A stretch of DNA of 64,000 nucleotides from NCBI RefSeq assembly GCF_000214355.1, contig NC_015577.1:310001-374000 (forward strand), read 5' to 3'. Position 1 is the stretch's first letter, and the number at the start of each line of letters is the position of its first letter. The notes beneath the pieces were generated by a model, which saw nothing but the letters and a program-made list of their open reading frames with translations, was not told the origin of the DNA and did no database searches. Origin of the DNA: Leadbettera azotonutricia ZAS-9 (GTDB lineage Bacteria; Spirochaetota; Spirochaetia; Treponematales; Breznakiellaceae). A program made the translations under genes and the position numbers. This document shows positions 33,200 through 42,129 of the stretch, piece after piece.

Positions 33200-34282
33200 A
33201 TGTTTTCAGGTCTCGATACTAATTTAGGCAATCTTTCTTTTTTATCAAACGCTCAAAGCCGTTCCATTAGCCCGGAGAATTTCAAGGGCGAAAAAGGCAA
33301 GGGTGCCATCTGCGATCTTGATAAGGGCTCAGCTCAAAAGGCAGCCAGGGAACTTGGCAAAGGCTGGAAGGTCAATCCATTTATCGTGATGAAGCCTCAC
33401 GAGGTTTTTGAAATCGCCAATATCGAAGGTCCCGGCGCAATCAAGCACATTTGGCTCACCCCCACCGGAAAGTGGCGGAACACCATTATCCGGTTTTATT
33501 GGGACGGCCAGGCCCAGCCTTCAGTTGAGTGCCCTGTCGGCGACTTTTTCTGCGCAGGCTGGCAATGCTATAATCAGATTTCCTCCATAGCAGTCTGCGT
33601 AAATCCCGGAAGCGCCTTTAACTGCTACTGGACCATGTCTTTTAAAAAAAGCTGCCGCATCACCCTGGAAAATCGTGATGATGAAAATGCCACTATGTAT
33701 TACCAGATCGACTATACTCTTACCCAGGTTCCCGAAGACAGCGCCTATTTTCACGCACAGTGGAGGCGTTCAAATCCTCTGCCTTACAAAGAAGTTTACA
33801 CTATATTGGATGGTGTTAAAGGCAAGGGTCATTTTGTAGGAACGTACCTTGCCTGGGGGGTAAACAACAATAACTGGTGGGGCGAAGGGGAAATCAAATT
33901 CTATATGGACGGCGACAGCGAATACCCCACCATCTGCGGGACCGGTACCGAAGACTATTTCTGCGGCTCCTACGATTTTGAAGATCCCTACACCAGGGAT
34001 CGGTATATTTCTTTTACCACGCCTTACACGGGCTTCCACGAGATTAAGCATGATGAACTTTACAAATGCCAAAAACGTTTCGGCATGTACCGCTGGCACA
34101 TCACTGATCCTGTGAGGTTTGAAAAAGATCTTAAGGTGACGATTCAGGCTTTGGGCTGGCGCGAAGGCGGCCGGTATCTTCCTTTACAGGATGATATCGC
34201 TTCAACGGCTTTCTGGTATCAAACCCTGCCGGCAGCCCCGTTCCCGAAGCTGCCGGATAAGGATTATCTCGAAGTTATATAA
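33200..34282 (+). CDS. GH172-family glycoside hydrolase (DUF2961)
   Basis: The 360-residue protein belongs to DUF2961, now a glycoside hydrolase family with difructose-anhydride and D-arabinofuranoside-active members. Conserved features are GPGAIKHIWLT, FYWDGQAQPSVECPVGDFF, KSCRITLENR and the glutamate-containing GTGTEDYFCGSYDF, ending in a second jelly-roll with FGMYRWHITDPV. No signal peptide is visible, so it may act inside the cell on imported oligosaccharides. GGGGG lies five bases before the ATG. It is convergent with the GH38 mannosidase gene, 20 bp apart, and a relic copy lies upstream, so the locus arose by duplication. Confidence 0.88.
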   Translation: MFSGLDTNLGNLSFLSNAQSRSISPENFKGEKGKGAICDLDKGSAQKAARELGKGWKVNPFIVMKPHEVFEIANIEGPGAIKHIWLTPTGKWRNTIIRFYWDGQAQPSVECPVGDFFCAGWQCYNQISSIAVCVNPGSAFNCYWTMSFKKSCRITLENRDDENATMYYQIDYTLTQVPEDSAYFHAQWRRSNPLPYKEVYTILDGVKGKGHFVGTYLAWGVNNNNWWGEGEIKFYMDGDSEYPTICGTGTEDYFCGSYDFEDPYTRDRYISFTTPYTGFHEIKHDELYKCQKRFGMYRWHITDPVRFEKDLKVTIQALGWREGGRYLPLQDDIASTAFWYQTLPAAPFPKLPDKDYLEVI

Positions 34283-34302
34283 GATCGCGATACTGACGAC
34301 AT

Positions 34303-37300
34303 TTATGGGTGTTTGAAGGTTACTAATAGGGTCTTAATCTCAAAGCCCCTGAAATTGAGCGGAAGATCCCTGCCTGCAAAGCGCAGCTTCTTCGGGTTGT
34401 CTTCCAGCATATCCACTGCTACGGCGGAGGCTATGTCCCTGGAGAAGTGAAGCGCCGTGCGGGCCCTTCCGCCCAGGCTTTCGTAAAGCCTGATTACAAC
34501 GGTCTTCTTCTTGTCAATCTCGGGCAGCTTAACGCTCTCGGCAATGACGCCCTTGCCGTCAACAGTGAAAAATGAATATTCAGCCCCTGACTTTACCGGC
34601 GTCCCGGCTTTGTCGGAAACCTCAACCACCGCAGGATCGTTAAGTTCGTAGCCTTTGCGCACTATATTGGCATCCCCGAAGGAACCCGCAAAGGGCACGA
34701 GGGAGTAGGTGAAACGCTGTTCGCCTATGTCGGCTTCGGTGTCGGGGGCGGTGGGCGAGCGGAGCAATGTAAGGCGCATGCTGCCGCCTGATACATCGTG
34801 GCCGTACTTGGAATCGTTAAGCAGGGCAAGGCCGCCGCCTTCTTCTTCCATGGAGATCCACTTGTGGGCGCAAATCTCAAACTTGGCCCTGTCGTGGGGG
34901 AGGTTCTTGTGGGTGTTCCTGAGGAGGTGGCCGTACTGGACTTCGCAGCGCACCTGGGTGGCGTCCATGGCGGTGTTAAAGCCCACTTTAAGGAGCCGTC
35001 TCTTTTCCTTCCAGTCAACTTTGGTGACAAAGTCGATGCGGCGTTCGCCTGAGTAGAAGATCGTGTCCTGGGTGAGGGCCGAAGCTTCGCCAATGGCATA
35101 TTTTCTGCGGAGTATGAAGCAGACCGGGCCATCGCTCACTTTCTCTGTTGAGAGGAGCCTTGTCTCTTCTTCAAGGTATTTGGTCCAGTCCGAATCGATG
35201 TCCCAGGCTTCCCACAGTATGGGCACATCCTGAGCGCTTACAAAGCCGTTGAAGTTTCCGCCCTGGGCTACGAGTTCACGTTTAGCTTTAATATCGAAGA
35301 GGCTTACGATTCTTCCCGCCTTGTCAAACTTGACGCGATAGAAGGGAGTCCTCAACGTTTTCTCCTGGTAATTAAAGGGGGAATCAAGTTTGAGGCCTTC
35401 TACCGCCGAAGCTTCTTTGGCAGCAAGGGCAGTAAAGTGAGCCCAGCCCAGGCTGGGCAATTTGGGGTTAAAGATCGCTGCTTCCTTGCCGTCAAGATCC
35501 TTATAGCGCTGGAGGGGATAAATACCCGTAGAAGGTTTCACCGCACCGCGCTTATTGGGAGAAGCAGCCACACCGCCCGAAGCCTTGAGGGCTGCGGCTT
35601 TTCCGAGAGCAGTTGCATCGAGCGTTACCGGATCAGCGCGTTCCCACGAAAGATCGTTGAATACTGCTGCGCCGCCGCCAAGTTTGGAGAGGATCTTCTT
35701 CCGTGCAGAAACCGCGAGGACTGCAAGTTCTTCTTCCATCTTTTTATAGGCCGCTTCGGCTTCGGCATATACACGGCCGATTGACGAACCGGGAATGATA
35801 TCGTGGAACTGGTTGGTGAGAAGCACCTTCCAGTTTTTAAGCAACTCATTTTTGGGATACGGCGCAAGGCCTTCCTGGGAAACAATGGAATAAAGCCATT
35901 CAATGTTTCGCAGCGCAAATTCCAGTTTGCGGTTATAGCGCTTTGTCCTGGCCTGGGTAGTGTAAGTTCCCCGGTGGAGTTCCAGGTAGAGTTCGCCCCG
36001 CCACTCGGGCCATTCTTTTTCTTTGCCGAATATGGCGTCCAGAGCGTTACTAACTTTGCCCCAGGACGATTTTGGTGCGCCTTCGAGGTTGCTTAAGCGG
36101 CGGGCCATTTCGAGATCGCCCCGGGCAGTGCCGCCGCCGCCATCGCCTTCGCCTACGGAGTTAATGGCGCCCGACTGGATTTCCTTGTGCTGAATCTCTC
36201 CCCAAATTTCGGTAAGGGCTTTGGGACTAACCCTGCCGTTATAGCCCATTGCGCGTGAAGAGATATAATGGGTTTTTACCGCGCTGCCGTCTATGCCCCT
36301 CCAAATAAAGGTATCGTAGGGGAAGCGGGTAGTATCATTCCAGCCAATTTTGCTGGTAACAAAATATTTTATCCTGCAGCCTGCCAGAATCTGGGGCAGG
36401 GCCGCTGCATAACCGAACACATCGGGCAGCCAGAGTGTATCGCTTTCGTAGTTGAGCATTTCCTTATTGGCTGCCTTGCCTACGAGGAATTGGCGTATCA
36501 GGGATTCGCCGCCAGTGACATTGCAGTCCGCTTCGACCCACATGCCGCCGTTGGGCTCCCAGTTGCCTTTTTTGAAAGCGGCTTTAACCGCATTGAAAAC
36601 ATCGGGGTAATTGTTCTTTACTCCCTCAAGCTGGGCGGGCTGGGTCTGGATGAACACAAACTCGGGGTATTCCTCGGCAAAGCGGGCCATGTTCATATAG
36701 GTGCGGGCAGCCTTCCTCTCGGTTTCGCCAATGTGCCAAAGCCATGCGTGGTCAATGTGGGCATGGCCGATGAGGTGAATCTCGGGCGCGGTGGAACCAT
36801 TTTTCGCTTTAAGGAGGGGTGCAATCAGCTTCCTGGCGTTGGCGGCCTCGCTGTCCAGTTCCTTTCCTGTGGAAGAATAATGGATGGTCATAAGGGCATC
36901 ATAAAGGCCGCGCAGCACCCGCGCCTTGCGCAGCGAATTGTTGTCCAAACCCTGGGCTAGTTCCAGAAGGCATTTAACATCGTAGTAGAGGCCGTAAATA
37001 GGTTCGACCCTTTCCACGAGGGCGCCGCCCACAAAGGTGTTGGGGTAATCATCAATAGAGCGGCCCAGAGTGAGTATCACCTGCTGCCCCTGGAAGGGAT
37101 GGCAACCTGGGTAGTAATGGCCTGAGTATGATTCAATGTGCAGGGTATGGTTCTTGCCATCGGCGCTCACCTTGATTTTTTTATGCACAGGATTAAAAGC
37201 GCCTACTGGCTTCCCGTCAATAAAGACCAGGGAGTCCGCATTGGGCACTACCCTGAGGTAGAGGGGGTAGGCATTTTTCGCCGGTGTTTTAAAGGTCGCG

Positions 37301-37500
37301 CGGAACCATGACAAGTGCCAGGGCTTGCCGTAAGGATAGGGGCTGGGAATTTTTTTCCAGCTTTCCTTGTCAGGGGGCGCCCTGAAGGACTTATCAGTTT
37401 CGAAAGTTTCAAAACTGAGGGGGGCAAGCTCGCGGTACCTGTTCTGTTTCAGGAAATGCAGGTACTGGGTGATCCGTTGTTCAACTTTGGGAATTAGCAT
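34303..37500 (-). CDS. Alpha-mannosidase, glycoside hydrolase family 38
   Basis: This is an exo-acting alpha-mannosidase of 1065 residues. The catalytic domain (about residues 240-560) shows the metal-binding HLIGHAHIDHAWLWHIGET, the family signature ETERKAARTYMNM, and the nucleophile aspartate in DTLWLPDVFGYAAALPQIL. A helical three-bundle and the large C-terminal beta domains follow (about 650-1065). No signal peptide is present, so it is cytoplasmic. It is the last gene after a binding protein and two permeases on the same strand, with a small hairpin in the 51-bp gap, suggesting it degrades imported mannosides. Confidence 0.95.
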   Translation of the reverse strand: MLIPKVEQRITQYLHFLKQNRYRELAPLSFETFETDKSFRAPPDKESWKKIPSPYPYGKPWHLSWFRATFKTPAKNAYPLYLRVVPNADSLVFIDGKPVGAFNPVHKKIKVSADGKNHTLHIESYSGHYYPGCHPFQGQQVILTLGRSIDDYPNTFVGGALVERVEPIYGLYYDVKCLLELAQGLDNNSLRKARVLRGLYDALMTIHYSSTGKELDSEAANARKLIAPLLKAKNGSTAPEIHLIGHAHIDHAWLWHIGETERKAARTYMNMARFAEEYPEFVFIQTQPAQLEGVKNNYPDVFNAVKAAFKKGNWEPNGGMWVEADCNVTGGESLIRQFLVGKAANKEMLNYESDTLWLPDVFGYAAALPQILAGCRIKYFVTSKIGWNDTTRFPYDTFIWRGIDGSAVKTHYISSRAMGYNGRVSPKALTEIWGEIQHKEIQSGAINSVGEGDGGGGTARGDLEMARRLSNLEGAPKSSWGKVSNALDAIFGKEKEWPEWRGELYLELHRGTYTTQARTKRYNRKLEFALRNIEWLYSIVSQEGLAPYPKNELLKNWKVLLTNQFHDIIPGSSIGRVYAEAEAAYKKMEEELAVLAVSARKKILSKLGGGAAVFNDLSWERADPVTLDATALGKAAALKASGGVAASPNKRGAVKPSTGIYPLQRYKDLDGKEAAIFNPKLPSLGWAHFTALAAKEASAVEGLKLDSPFNYQEKTLRTPFYRVKFDKAGRIVSLFDIKAKRELVAQGGNFNGFVSAQDVPILWEAWDIDSDWTKYLEEETRLLSTEKVSDGPVCFILRRKYAIGEASALTQDTIFYSGERRIDFVTKVDWKEKRRLLKVGFNTAMDATQVRCEVQYGHLLRNTHKNLPHDRAKFEICAHKWISMEEEGGGLALLNDSKYGHDVSGGSMRLTLLRSPTAPDTEADIGEQRFTYSLVPFAGSFGDANIVRKGYELNDPAVVEVSDKAGTPVKSGAEYSFFTVDGKGVIAESVKLPEIDKKKTVVIRLYESLGGRARTALHFSRDIASAVAVDMLEDNPKKLRFAGRDLPLNFRGFEIKTLLVTFKHP

Positions 37501-37514
37501 AATAACCTCTATTT

Positions 37515-37530
37515 TAGCAGCGTTAGCTGC
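37515..37530. other. Small intercistronic hairpin
   Basis: AGCAGC/GCTGCT with a GTTA loop sits between the permease and mannosidase genes. It might stabilise or process the transcript. No clear T-run follows on the transcribed strand. Confidence 0.35.
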
Positions 37531-37551
37531 TGTTTTAATCGAATCGAAACT

Positions 37552-38424
37552 TTAACCTTTAACCGCCCCTATGGTAATGCCCTCCACAAAGAATTTCTGG
37601 AAGCAGAGGAATATCACAACCACGGGCAGGGCAACCATGGAAGAAGCCGCCATAAGCAGCTGATACTCCAAACCATGCTCTGAACGGAAAAGCTGGAGGC
37701 CTATGGAAATAGGATAAATATCTTCCTGATGCAGATAGATAAGGGGAGTGAGGAAGTCGTTCCATGAAGCTACCGCAGTGAAGATGGCGACTACCGCAAT
37801 TACCGGCCGCATGATGGGCAGAATGAGCCTGACAAAGATCTGGAACTCGTTAGCCCCGTCTATGATGCCGGCATCGGAAATTTCTTTAGGGATTCCCATA
37901 AGGTACTGGCGCATCATGAATATCTGGGTAGCGGACCCTACATAGTAAGGCAGGGTCAAAGGCACATAGGTATTTATCAAATGGACTTTTGCAAAGATAT
38001 CGAAAAGGGCGATCATGGTAACCGGGAAGGGAATAAACATGGTCGCAATTACCAAATAGAAAAGCACATCCCGCCCCTTCCAGTTTATACGGCTCAAGCC
38101 ATAGGAAACCAGGGAATTTGAAACCATTGCCCCGATAACCGCAAAGGTTGCGATGACGAGGGTGTTAAACATGTAGCGGAAGAAAGGTATGTAGTTAATA
38201 GCCTGTACATAATTTTCAAAATGAAATTCTTTCGGGAAAAGAGTCGGAGGAATTGACAGTAATTCGCTTGGCGCTTTAACGGCGCTAATCAGCATCCAGT
38301 AAAAGGGAAGGATGAAGATTATGCACATAAACACCAATACTATACGGGGAAAGATCCGGGTAAAGAAATAGCGTACAGCATAAGCCATGGAGGAATATCT
38401 TTTTCTGCTCAATGTATTGGACAT
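37552..38424 (-). CDS. Sugar ABC transporter permease (MalG-type)
   Basis: This is an inner-membrane component of a carbohydrate importer, 290 residues. It has six membrane segments and the cytoplasmic EAA loop (EISDAGIIDGANEFQIFVRLILPIM) near the middle. The frame is open to 38472, but AGGAG eight bases before the ATG at 38424 fixes the start. It follows the MalF-type permease by 11 bp. No ATPase gene is in the cluster, so it likely uses a shared multifunctional ATPase encoded elsewhere. Confidence 0.93.
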   Translation of the reverse strand: MSNTLSRKRYSSMAYAVRYFFTRIFPRIVLVFMCIIFILPFYWMLISAVKAPSELLSIPPTLFPKEFHFENYVQAINYIPFFRYMFNTLVIATFAVIGAMVSNSLVSYGLSRINWKGRDVLFYLVIATMFIPFPVTMIALFDIFAKVHLINTYVPLTLPYYVGSATQIFMMRQYLMGIPKEISDAGIIDGANEFQIFVRLILPIMRPVIAVVAIFTAVASWNDFLTPLIYLHQEDIYPISIGLQLFRSEHGLEYQLLMAASSMVALPVVVIFLCFQKFFVEGITIGAVKG

Positions 38425-38435
38425 GATTTTTTCTC

Positions 38436-39332
38436 CTATTCCGACTCGTAATGAACCCAGCTGCGTCCCCACTTAAACACCCCTACTGCAAGGAGCACAC
38501 TGCCGAGGAACAGGAACAAAGCCAATGCGGCAGCATAGCCCATACGGGAATACTGGAAGGCTGTTTTATAGATGTAGACAACATAGAACATCAGCGAGTT
38601 GGAAGGCCCAACAAGGCCATAGCCGCCTGACGCCATGAGGTAGGCTTGGGTAAAAGCCTGAAGACCGGCGCTCAAACCCCAAATGATATTGTAAAGAATA
38701 ATCGGGGTAATCATGGGAATAGTAATCGTGAAGAAACGCCTGAAAACCCCGGCGCCGTCAATTTCCGCAGATTCATAGAGATCCCTAGGAATGGAACGGA
38801 GGGAGGCCAGGAATATTAAGGCAGCGTTCCCTGCCCCGTACTGGGCAAGGATGACTACCGATGGTTTCGTAAAGTGGCGATCCCCAATCCAGTCGATCTG
38901 GGGAAGATGGAGGGCTAAAAAGATGCGGCTCAATAATCCGTATGCAGGATTGGTGAAGAGGAGCCATACATACACCAATGCAAAAGCAGGCAATATGGAA
39001 GGGAGATAAAGTATAGCCCGGTAGACCGAGACTTCCTTGACCTTTTGGTTCATTGCCAGGGCAAGGCCAATTGCCACTACGATCCCCACAGGGACTGCAA
39101 AGGCAGTATAATAGAGGGTATTATACGCTGATTGGCGAACCATGGGATCGCTGACCAGCTCTTTAAAATTCGCCATGCCAATTGATACGGCTTTGCCGAA
39201 ACCGGAATAGTCGGTGGTGCTCAAATAGAATGAATAAAAAATGGGATATATTTGCAGTGCGAGAAATCCGAAAATCCAGGGAGCGCAAAACAACAGCCCA
39301 TTCCGCAAATTGCGTTTTTCCAGCCGGGACAT
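38436..39332 (-). CDS. Sugar ABC transporter permease (MalF-type)
   Basis: This is the partner membrane subunit of 298 residues. Six hydrophobic segments are seen, and the EAA loop reads ESAEIDGAGVFRRFFTITI around residues 190-210. The cytoplasmic N-terminus is short (KRNLRNG). A good ribosome-binding site (AAGGAAGG) precedes the ATG. It lies between the binding-protein gene, with an attenuating hairpin in the gap, and the second permease. Neighbouring GH38 and GH172 enzymes suggest a mannoside or related oligosaccharide as substrate (inference). Confidence 0.93.
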   Translation of the reverse strand: MSRLEKRNLRNGLLFCAPWIFGFLALQIYPIFYSFYLSTTDYSGFGKAVSIGMANFKELVSDPMVRQSAYNTLYYTAFAVPVGIVVAIGLALAMNQKVKEVSVYRAILYLPSILPAFALVYVWLLFTNPAYGLLSRIFLALHLPQIDWIGDRHFTKPSVVILAQYGAGNAALIFLASLRSIPRDLYESAEIDGAGVFRRFFTITIPMITPIILYNIIWGLSAGLQAFTQAYLMASGGYGLVGPSNSLMFYVVYIYKTAFQYSRMGYAAALALFLFLGSVLLAVGVFKWGRSWVHYESE

Positions 39333-39391
39333 AATACCTTCCTTATAAGAACAACATACCTCGAAGCGGTTTGCCTCGGGGTTGCTGATTC

Positions 39392-39427
39392 AAAAAAACA
39401 GGACGGCCTCCCGAAGGAAACCGTCCT
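39392..39427 (-). terminator. Partial terminator between binding protein and permeases
   Basis: AGGACGG/CCGTCCT (39427-39400) with an internal TTCC/GGAG helix is followed by seven T (39398-39392). It probably lowers permease expression relative to the binding protein. Confidence 0.75.
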
Positions 39428-39440
39428 AAATTACTTAAAA

Positions 39441-40781
39441 TTACTGGAGGGGAAGGAACTTGTTGAGCTGGGCCTGGGTCTGGGTTTCTACTACCTGCAG
39501 AGCCTGCTGCGGGGTAGAAGTGTTGTCAACCACGGCTTGCTGGGCAGCGGTCAGCTGATCCCAATAGAAGGCGCCTACAGGGAGCACCGGTCGGCTGCGG
39601 GCGATGGGGAGTATGGCTTTGAAGAACTGATGCTCGGTAGTGAAGATGTCTTCGTTCAGCAGGGAAGCATAGGTCGGAAGATGGGTGGTTCCCTTGGTAT
39701 AGATCCTCTGGCCATCGGCGCCGCAGGCCCATATCATGAATTTTACCGCAGCTTCGGTACGTTTGCTTCCGGTAGGAACTACCAGAGACCAGCCGCCAGC
39801 AAAGGAGGTTGGTTTGTCGCCGGCCTTGGGAATAGGCAGATAGGTGATGCCGTATTCCAGATTGGGGGCATATTCCCTGAACTGGCTGATCATCCAGTCG
39901 CCGTTAACCATAATGGCAACCTGACCGGTGATGAAGGGGTTGTTCTGGGGAGGATTGTTCGGGGGAGTATAGGTGGAGAGGAAGGTCCGGATCTTCTGGG
40001 GGCCTAAGTCTTTTGACCAGTCGTAGAGCATCTGATAGGCATCCACAACGCCCTTGTCCAGAGGGGTTACTTTCCCTGCGGGGATGTTGGCAAACTGGCC
40101 GTTGTATACAAAGCCCCAGATATAGTGCCAGCCCTGAAGTTCAGTGGCAAAGGGAACAAGCCCGACCTGGGTCAGGTTGCCCTGGGCGTCGGTCTTTACG
40201 AGCTTTTTGGAAATGTCCCAAAGGGTCTGGACTGTGACAGGACCCTTGGCAGGATCGAGGATCGCAGGATCAATCCCGGCCGCGCGGAGCAGGTCTTTGC
40301 GGTAGAAAATGGCGCGGACATCGGTATCCAGGGGGAGGCCATAGGTCTTGCCCTTGAACTGGGTCTCTTGCCACGCGAAATCAAGGTACTTGCTCTTGAG
40401 ATTGGGATCGAGCTTGTTGATTGCAGGGGTGATGTCTTCGAGCATACCGGCTGCGGCGCGTTCAGCAATTGTGAACCTGTCGAGGAAGTATACATCGGGG
40501 GCAGTGCCGCCGCGGATGGAAGTGGCAAGCTTGGTGATTTCAGTCTCTGAACCAGGAACGCTGACGATCTCTACAGGTACTGCGGGGTTGGTGGCATTGT
40601 AGCCGGCAACTATGTCCCTGAGCACTTCGAGGTCATGGGCGGTGTGGGAAGTCCACATTACCACTTTTTCTGTTGCTGCTCCGCCGCCTGCTGCGGCACC
40701 CTGCTGGCTGCTGCCGTTCGCAAACAAAGCGCCCGCGCCGAGGATAAGCAATACGCTTACCAATGCAATGATACGTTTCAT
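39441..40781 (-). CDS. Extracellular sugar-binding protein (family 1)
   Basis: This ligand-capturing subunit of the ABC importer has 446 residues. Residues 1-22 form a signal peptide (IIALVSVLLILGAGALFANG), without a lipobox cysteine. A low-complexity SSQQGAAAGGGAA linker follows, then the family 1 fold. Typical motifs are the IRGGTAPDVYFLD strand-loop and a later GQVAIMVNGDWM. AGGAGG precedes the ATG by five bases. A sigma-70 promoter and a regulator palindrome lie upstream. It is the first and likely most abundant product of the mannoside-type operon. Confidence 0.94.
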   Translation of the reverse strand: MKRIIALVSVLLILGAGALFANGSSQQGAAAGGGAATEKVVMWTSHTAHDLEVLRDIVAGYNATNPAVPVEIVSVPGSETEITKLATSIRGGTAPDVYFLDRFTIAERAAAGMLEDITPAINKLDPNLKSKYLDFAWQETQFKGKTYGLPLDTDVRAIFYRKDLLRAAGIDPAILDPAKGPVTVQTLWDISKKLVKTDAQGNLTQVGLVPFATELQGWHYIWGFVYNGQFANIPAGKVTPLDKGVVDAYQMLYDWSKDLGPQKIRTFLSTYTPPNNPPQNNPFITGQVAIMVNGDWMISQFREYAPNLEYGITYLPIPKAGDKPTSFAGGWSLVVPTGSKRTEAAVKFMIWACGADGQRIYTKGTTHLPTYASLLNEDIFTTEHQFFKAILPIARSRPVLPVGAFYWDQLTAAQQAVVDNTSTPQQALQVVETQTQAQLNKFLPLQ

Positions 40782-40852
40782 TAAAACCTCCTGAAGGTTT
40801 GTGGGGTCTGGGCCCCTTGAAAATTGATTTCCGGTTTCACCGGTTATGATTT

Positions 40853-40881
40853 AGAATACAACCAAATTATCAATTTGTCAA
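40853..40881 (-). promoter_or_regulatory. Promoter of the sugar transporter operon
   Basis: TTGACA (40881-40876) and TATTCT (40858-40853) on the minus strand are 17 bp apart. The leader is about 65 nt. Confidence 0.7.
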
Positions 40882-40891
40882 GCTTTTTTTT

Positions 40892-40919
40892 AATATCATT
40901 ATATAATATGATATATCAT
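40892..40919. promoter_or_regulatory. AT-rich palindrome, candidate regulator operator
   Basis: ATGATATATCAT (40908-40919) is a perfect 12-bp palindrome, with a further ATATCAT at 40893-40899. It lies upstream of the transporter promoter and overlaps the stop codon of the regulator gene. A related ATGATATATC is at the regulator's own promoter. Confidence 0.5.
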
Positions 40920-42034
40920 TTAACCAGGGCTGTGGAATCCCCGATTATCAATTTTGCCTGGACCAGGTAATCCCCATTTAGAGAAGGGTCTTCCCCGGAA
41001 ATGACCTTATGCAGTGTTTCAACCGCCAGCTTTCCAATGGCATATTCATCCTGCGAAAGATAGGTGATGGGCGGCGGCCCAACCAGCGAGAAAGGCGAGT
41101 CGAATGTGAGAATGGAAAAATCGTCCGGTATCCTGCGCCCCAGCTTTTCCGCAGCCGCTTTGACAAGGAGGGCCATGAAGTACTCGGCGGTAAAGGCCGC
41201 AGTGATTTCTGAATGGGCATCCAGATGCCTGCGGATTTGTTCTATGTCCGTCTGTATCCGCTCAGGGGCATAAAAGGGGTGGGTCCAGGTGCTGCTCAAA
41301 TTTTGGTAAAAATGGGCGGGATCATGGCTCACCCCGAATTTGGCAAAGGCGTTTATGAAGCCCTGGCAGCGGTCTTCCACGGTCGAAGTATGCTTTATGG
41401 GGCCTGAATAAAAAGCAATGTTCCGGTGCCCCAGGCGGAAAAGGTATTCCACGCCCATTTCAGCGGCTTCCAGGTTGTCGGTAGTCACAGTGGGCGCCGC
41501 AAGGCCCTTCATCTTCCTGTCCACAAAAACCACCGCACGCTTTCCAAGAATAAGGTTGAGTATCTCCGAATTGTAATACTCCCCATGAATGGGCAGCATG
41601 AGAATCCCTGCAATTCCCGGGCCCGCAAGCGACCTGATTGCCTTTTCTTCTTCTCCGGCCAGGTCCCTGGTACGCTTAAAAATGAGATGATATCCAAGTT
41701 TTGCGCAGGTTTCTTCTATTCCATAGATGAGTTTTGTGCCAAAGGCATCGGAAAAATCGGGCATGATGAAGCCAATGACCGGGGCCAAGAGGGATTCCCG
41801 CCCGAGTTTTTGCTGAAACCCATCGCGTACAAAGGAACCCTTCCCAGGATAACGGGATATAATGCCTTGTTCAGCCAGAAGCTCCAAAGCCTTTTTGCTG
41901 GTTATGCGGCTTACGCTATAGGTTTGGCAAAGATCCTTTTCCGAAGGCAGCTGCGAACCCGGAAGAAGCCTGCCCGAGGTTATTTCCTCCAGCAAGTGGT
42001 TATAAATAAGCCTATAGCAAGGTTGGGCTCCCAT
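40916..42034 (-). CDS. GntR-LacI chimeric transcriptional regulator (AraR-like)
   Basis: The 372-residue protein has an N-terminal GntR-type winged helix-turn-helix (residues about 5-72: LPSEKDLCQTYSVSRITSKKAL). It is joined to a LacI-type effector domain (about 83-372: VIGFIMPDF, AGILMLPIHGEYY, VVFVDRKMKG, TTDNLEAAEMGVEYLFRLGHRNIAF, then DSPFSLVGPPPITYLSQ). It is expected to release or bind DNA in response to a sugar. It lies just upstream of the transporter operon on the same strand, and similar palindromes stand at both promoters, suggesting it controls the mannoside genes and itself. The start at 42034 lacks a clear Shine-Dalgarno sequence. Confidence 0.92.
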   Translation of the reverse strand: MGAQPCYRLIYNHLLEEITSGRLLPGSQLPSEKDLCQTYSVSRITSKKALELLAEQGIISRYPGKGSFVRDGFQQKLGRESLLAPVIGFIMPDFSDAFGTKLIYGIEETCAKLGYHLIFKRTRDLAGEEEKAIRSLAGPGIAGILMLPIHGEYYNSEILNLILGKRAVVFVDRKMKGLAAPTVTTDNLEAAEMGVEYLFRLGHRNIAFYSGPIKHTSTVEDRCQGFINAFAKFGVSHDPAHFYQNLSSTWTHPFYAPERIQTDIEQIRRHLDAHSEITAAFTAEYFMALLVKAAAEKLGRRIPDDFSILTFDSPFSLVGPPPITYLSQDEYAIGKLAVETLHKVISGEDPSLNGDYLVQAKLIIGDSTALVK

Positions 42035-42039
42035 AATAT

Positions 42040-42077
42040 TGATATATAATGATATATCTTTTACGGCGGACAGTCAA
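42040..42077 (-). promoter_or_regulatory. Regulator promoter with overlapping operator-like repeats
   Basis: On the minus strand TTGACT (42077-42072) is 17 bp from TATCAT (42054-42049). The -10 lies within ATGATATATC, and a second TGATATAT is at 42040-42047, consistent with autoregulation. Confidence 0.5.
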
Positions 42078-42129
42078 GGCCTATTTGCCCCAGGCTGAAA
42101 ATATGGTATGGTGATAATAAGGAAGAAAT

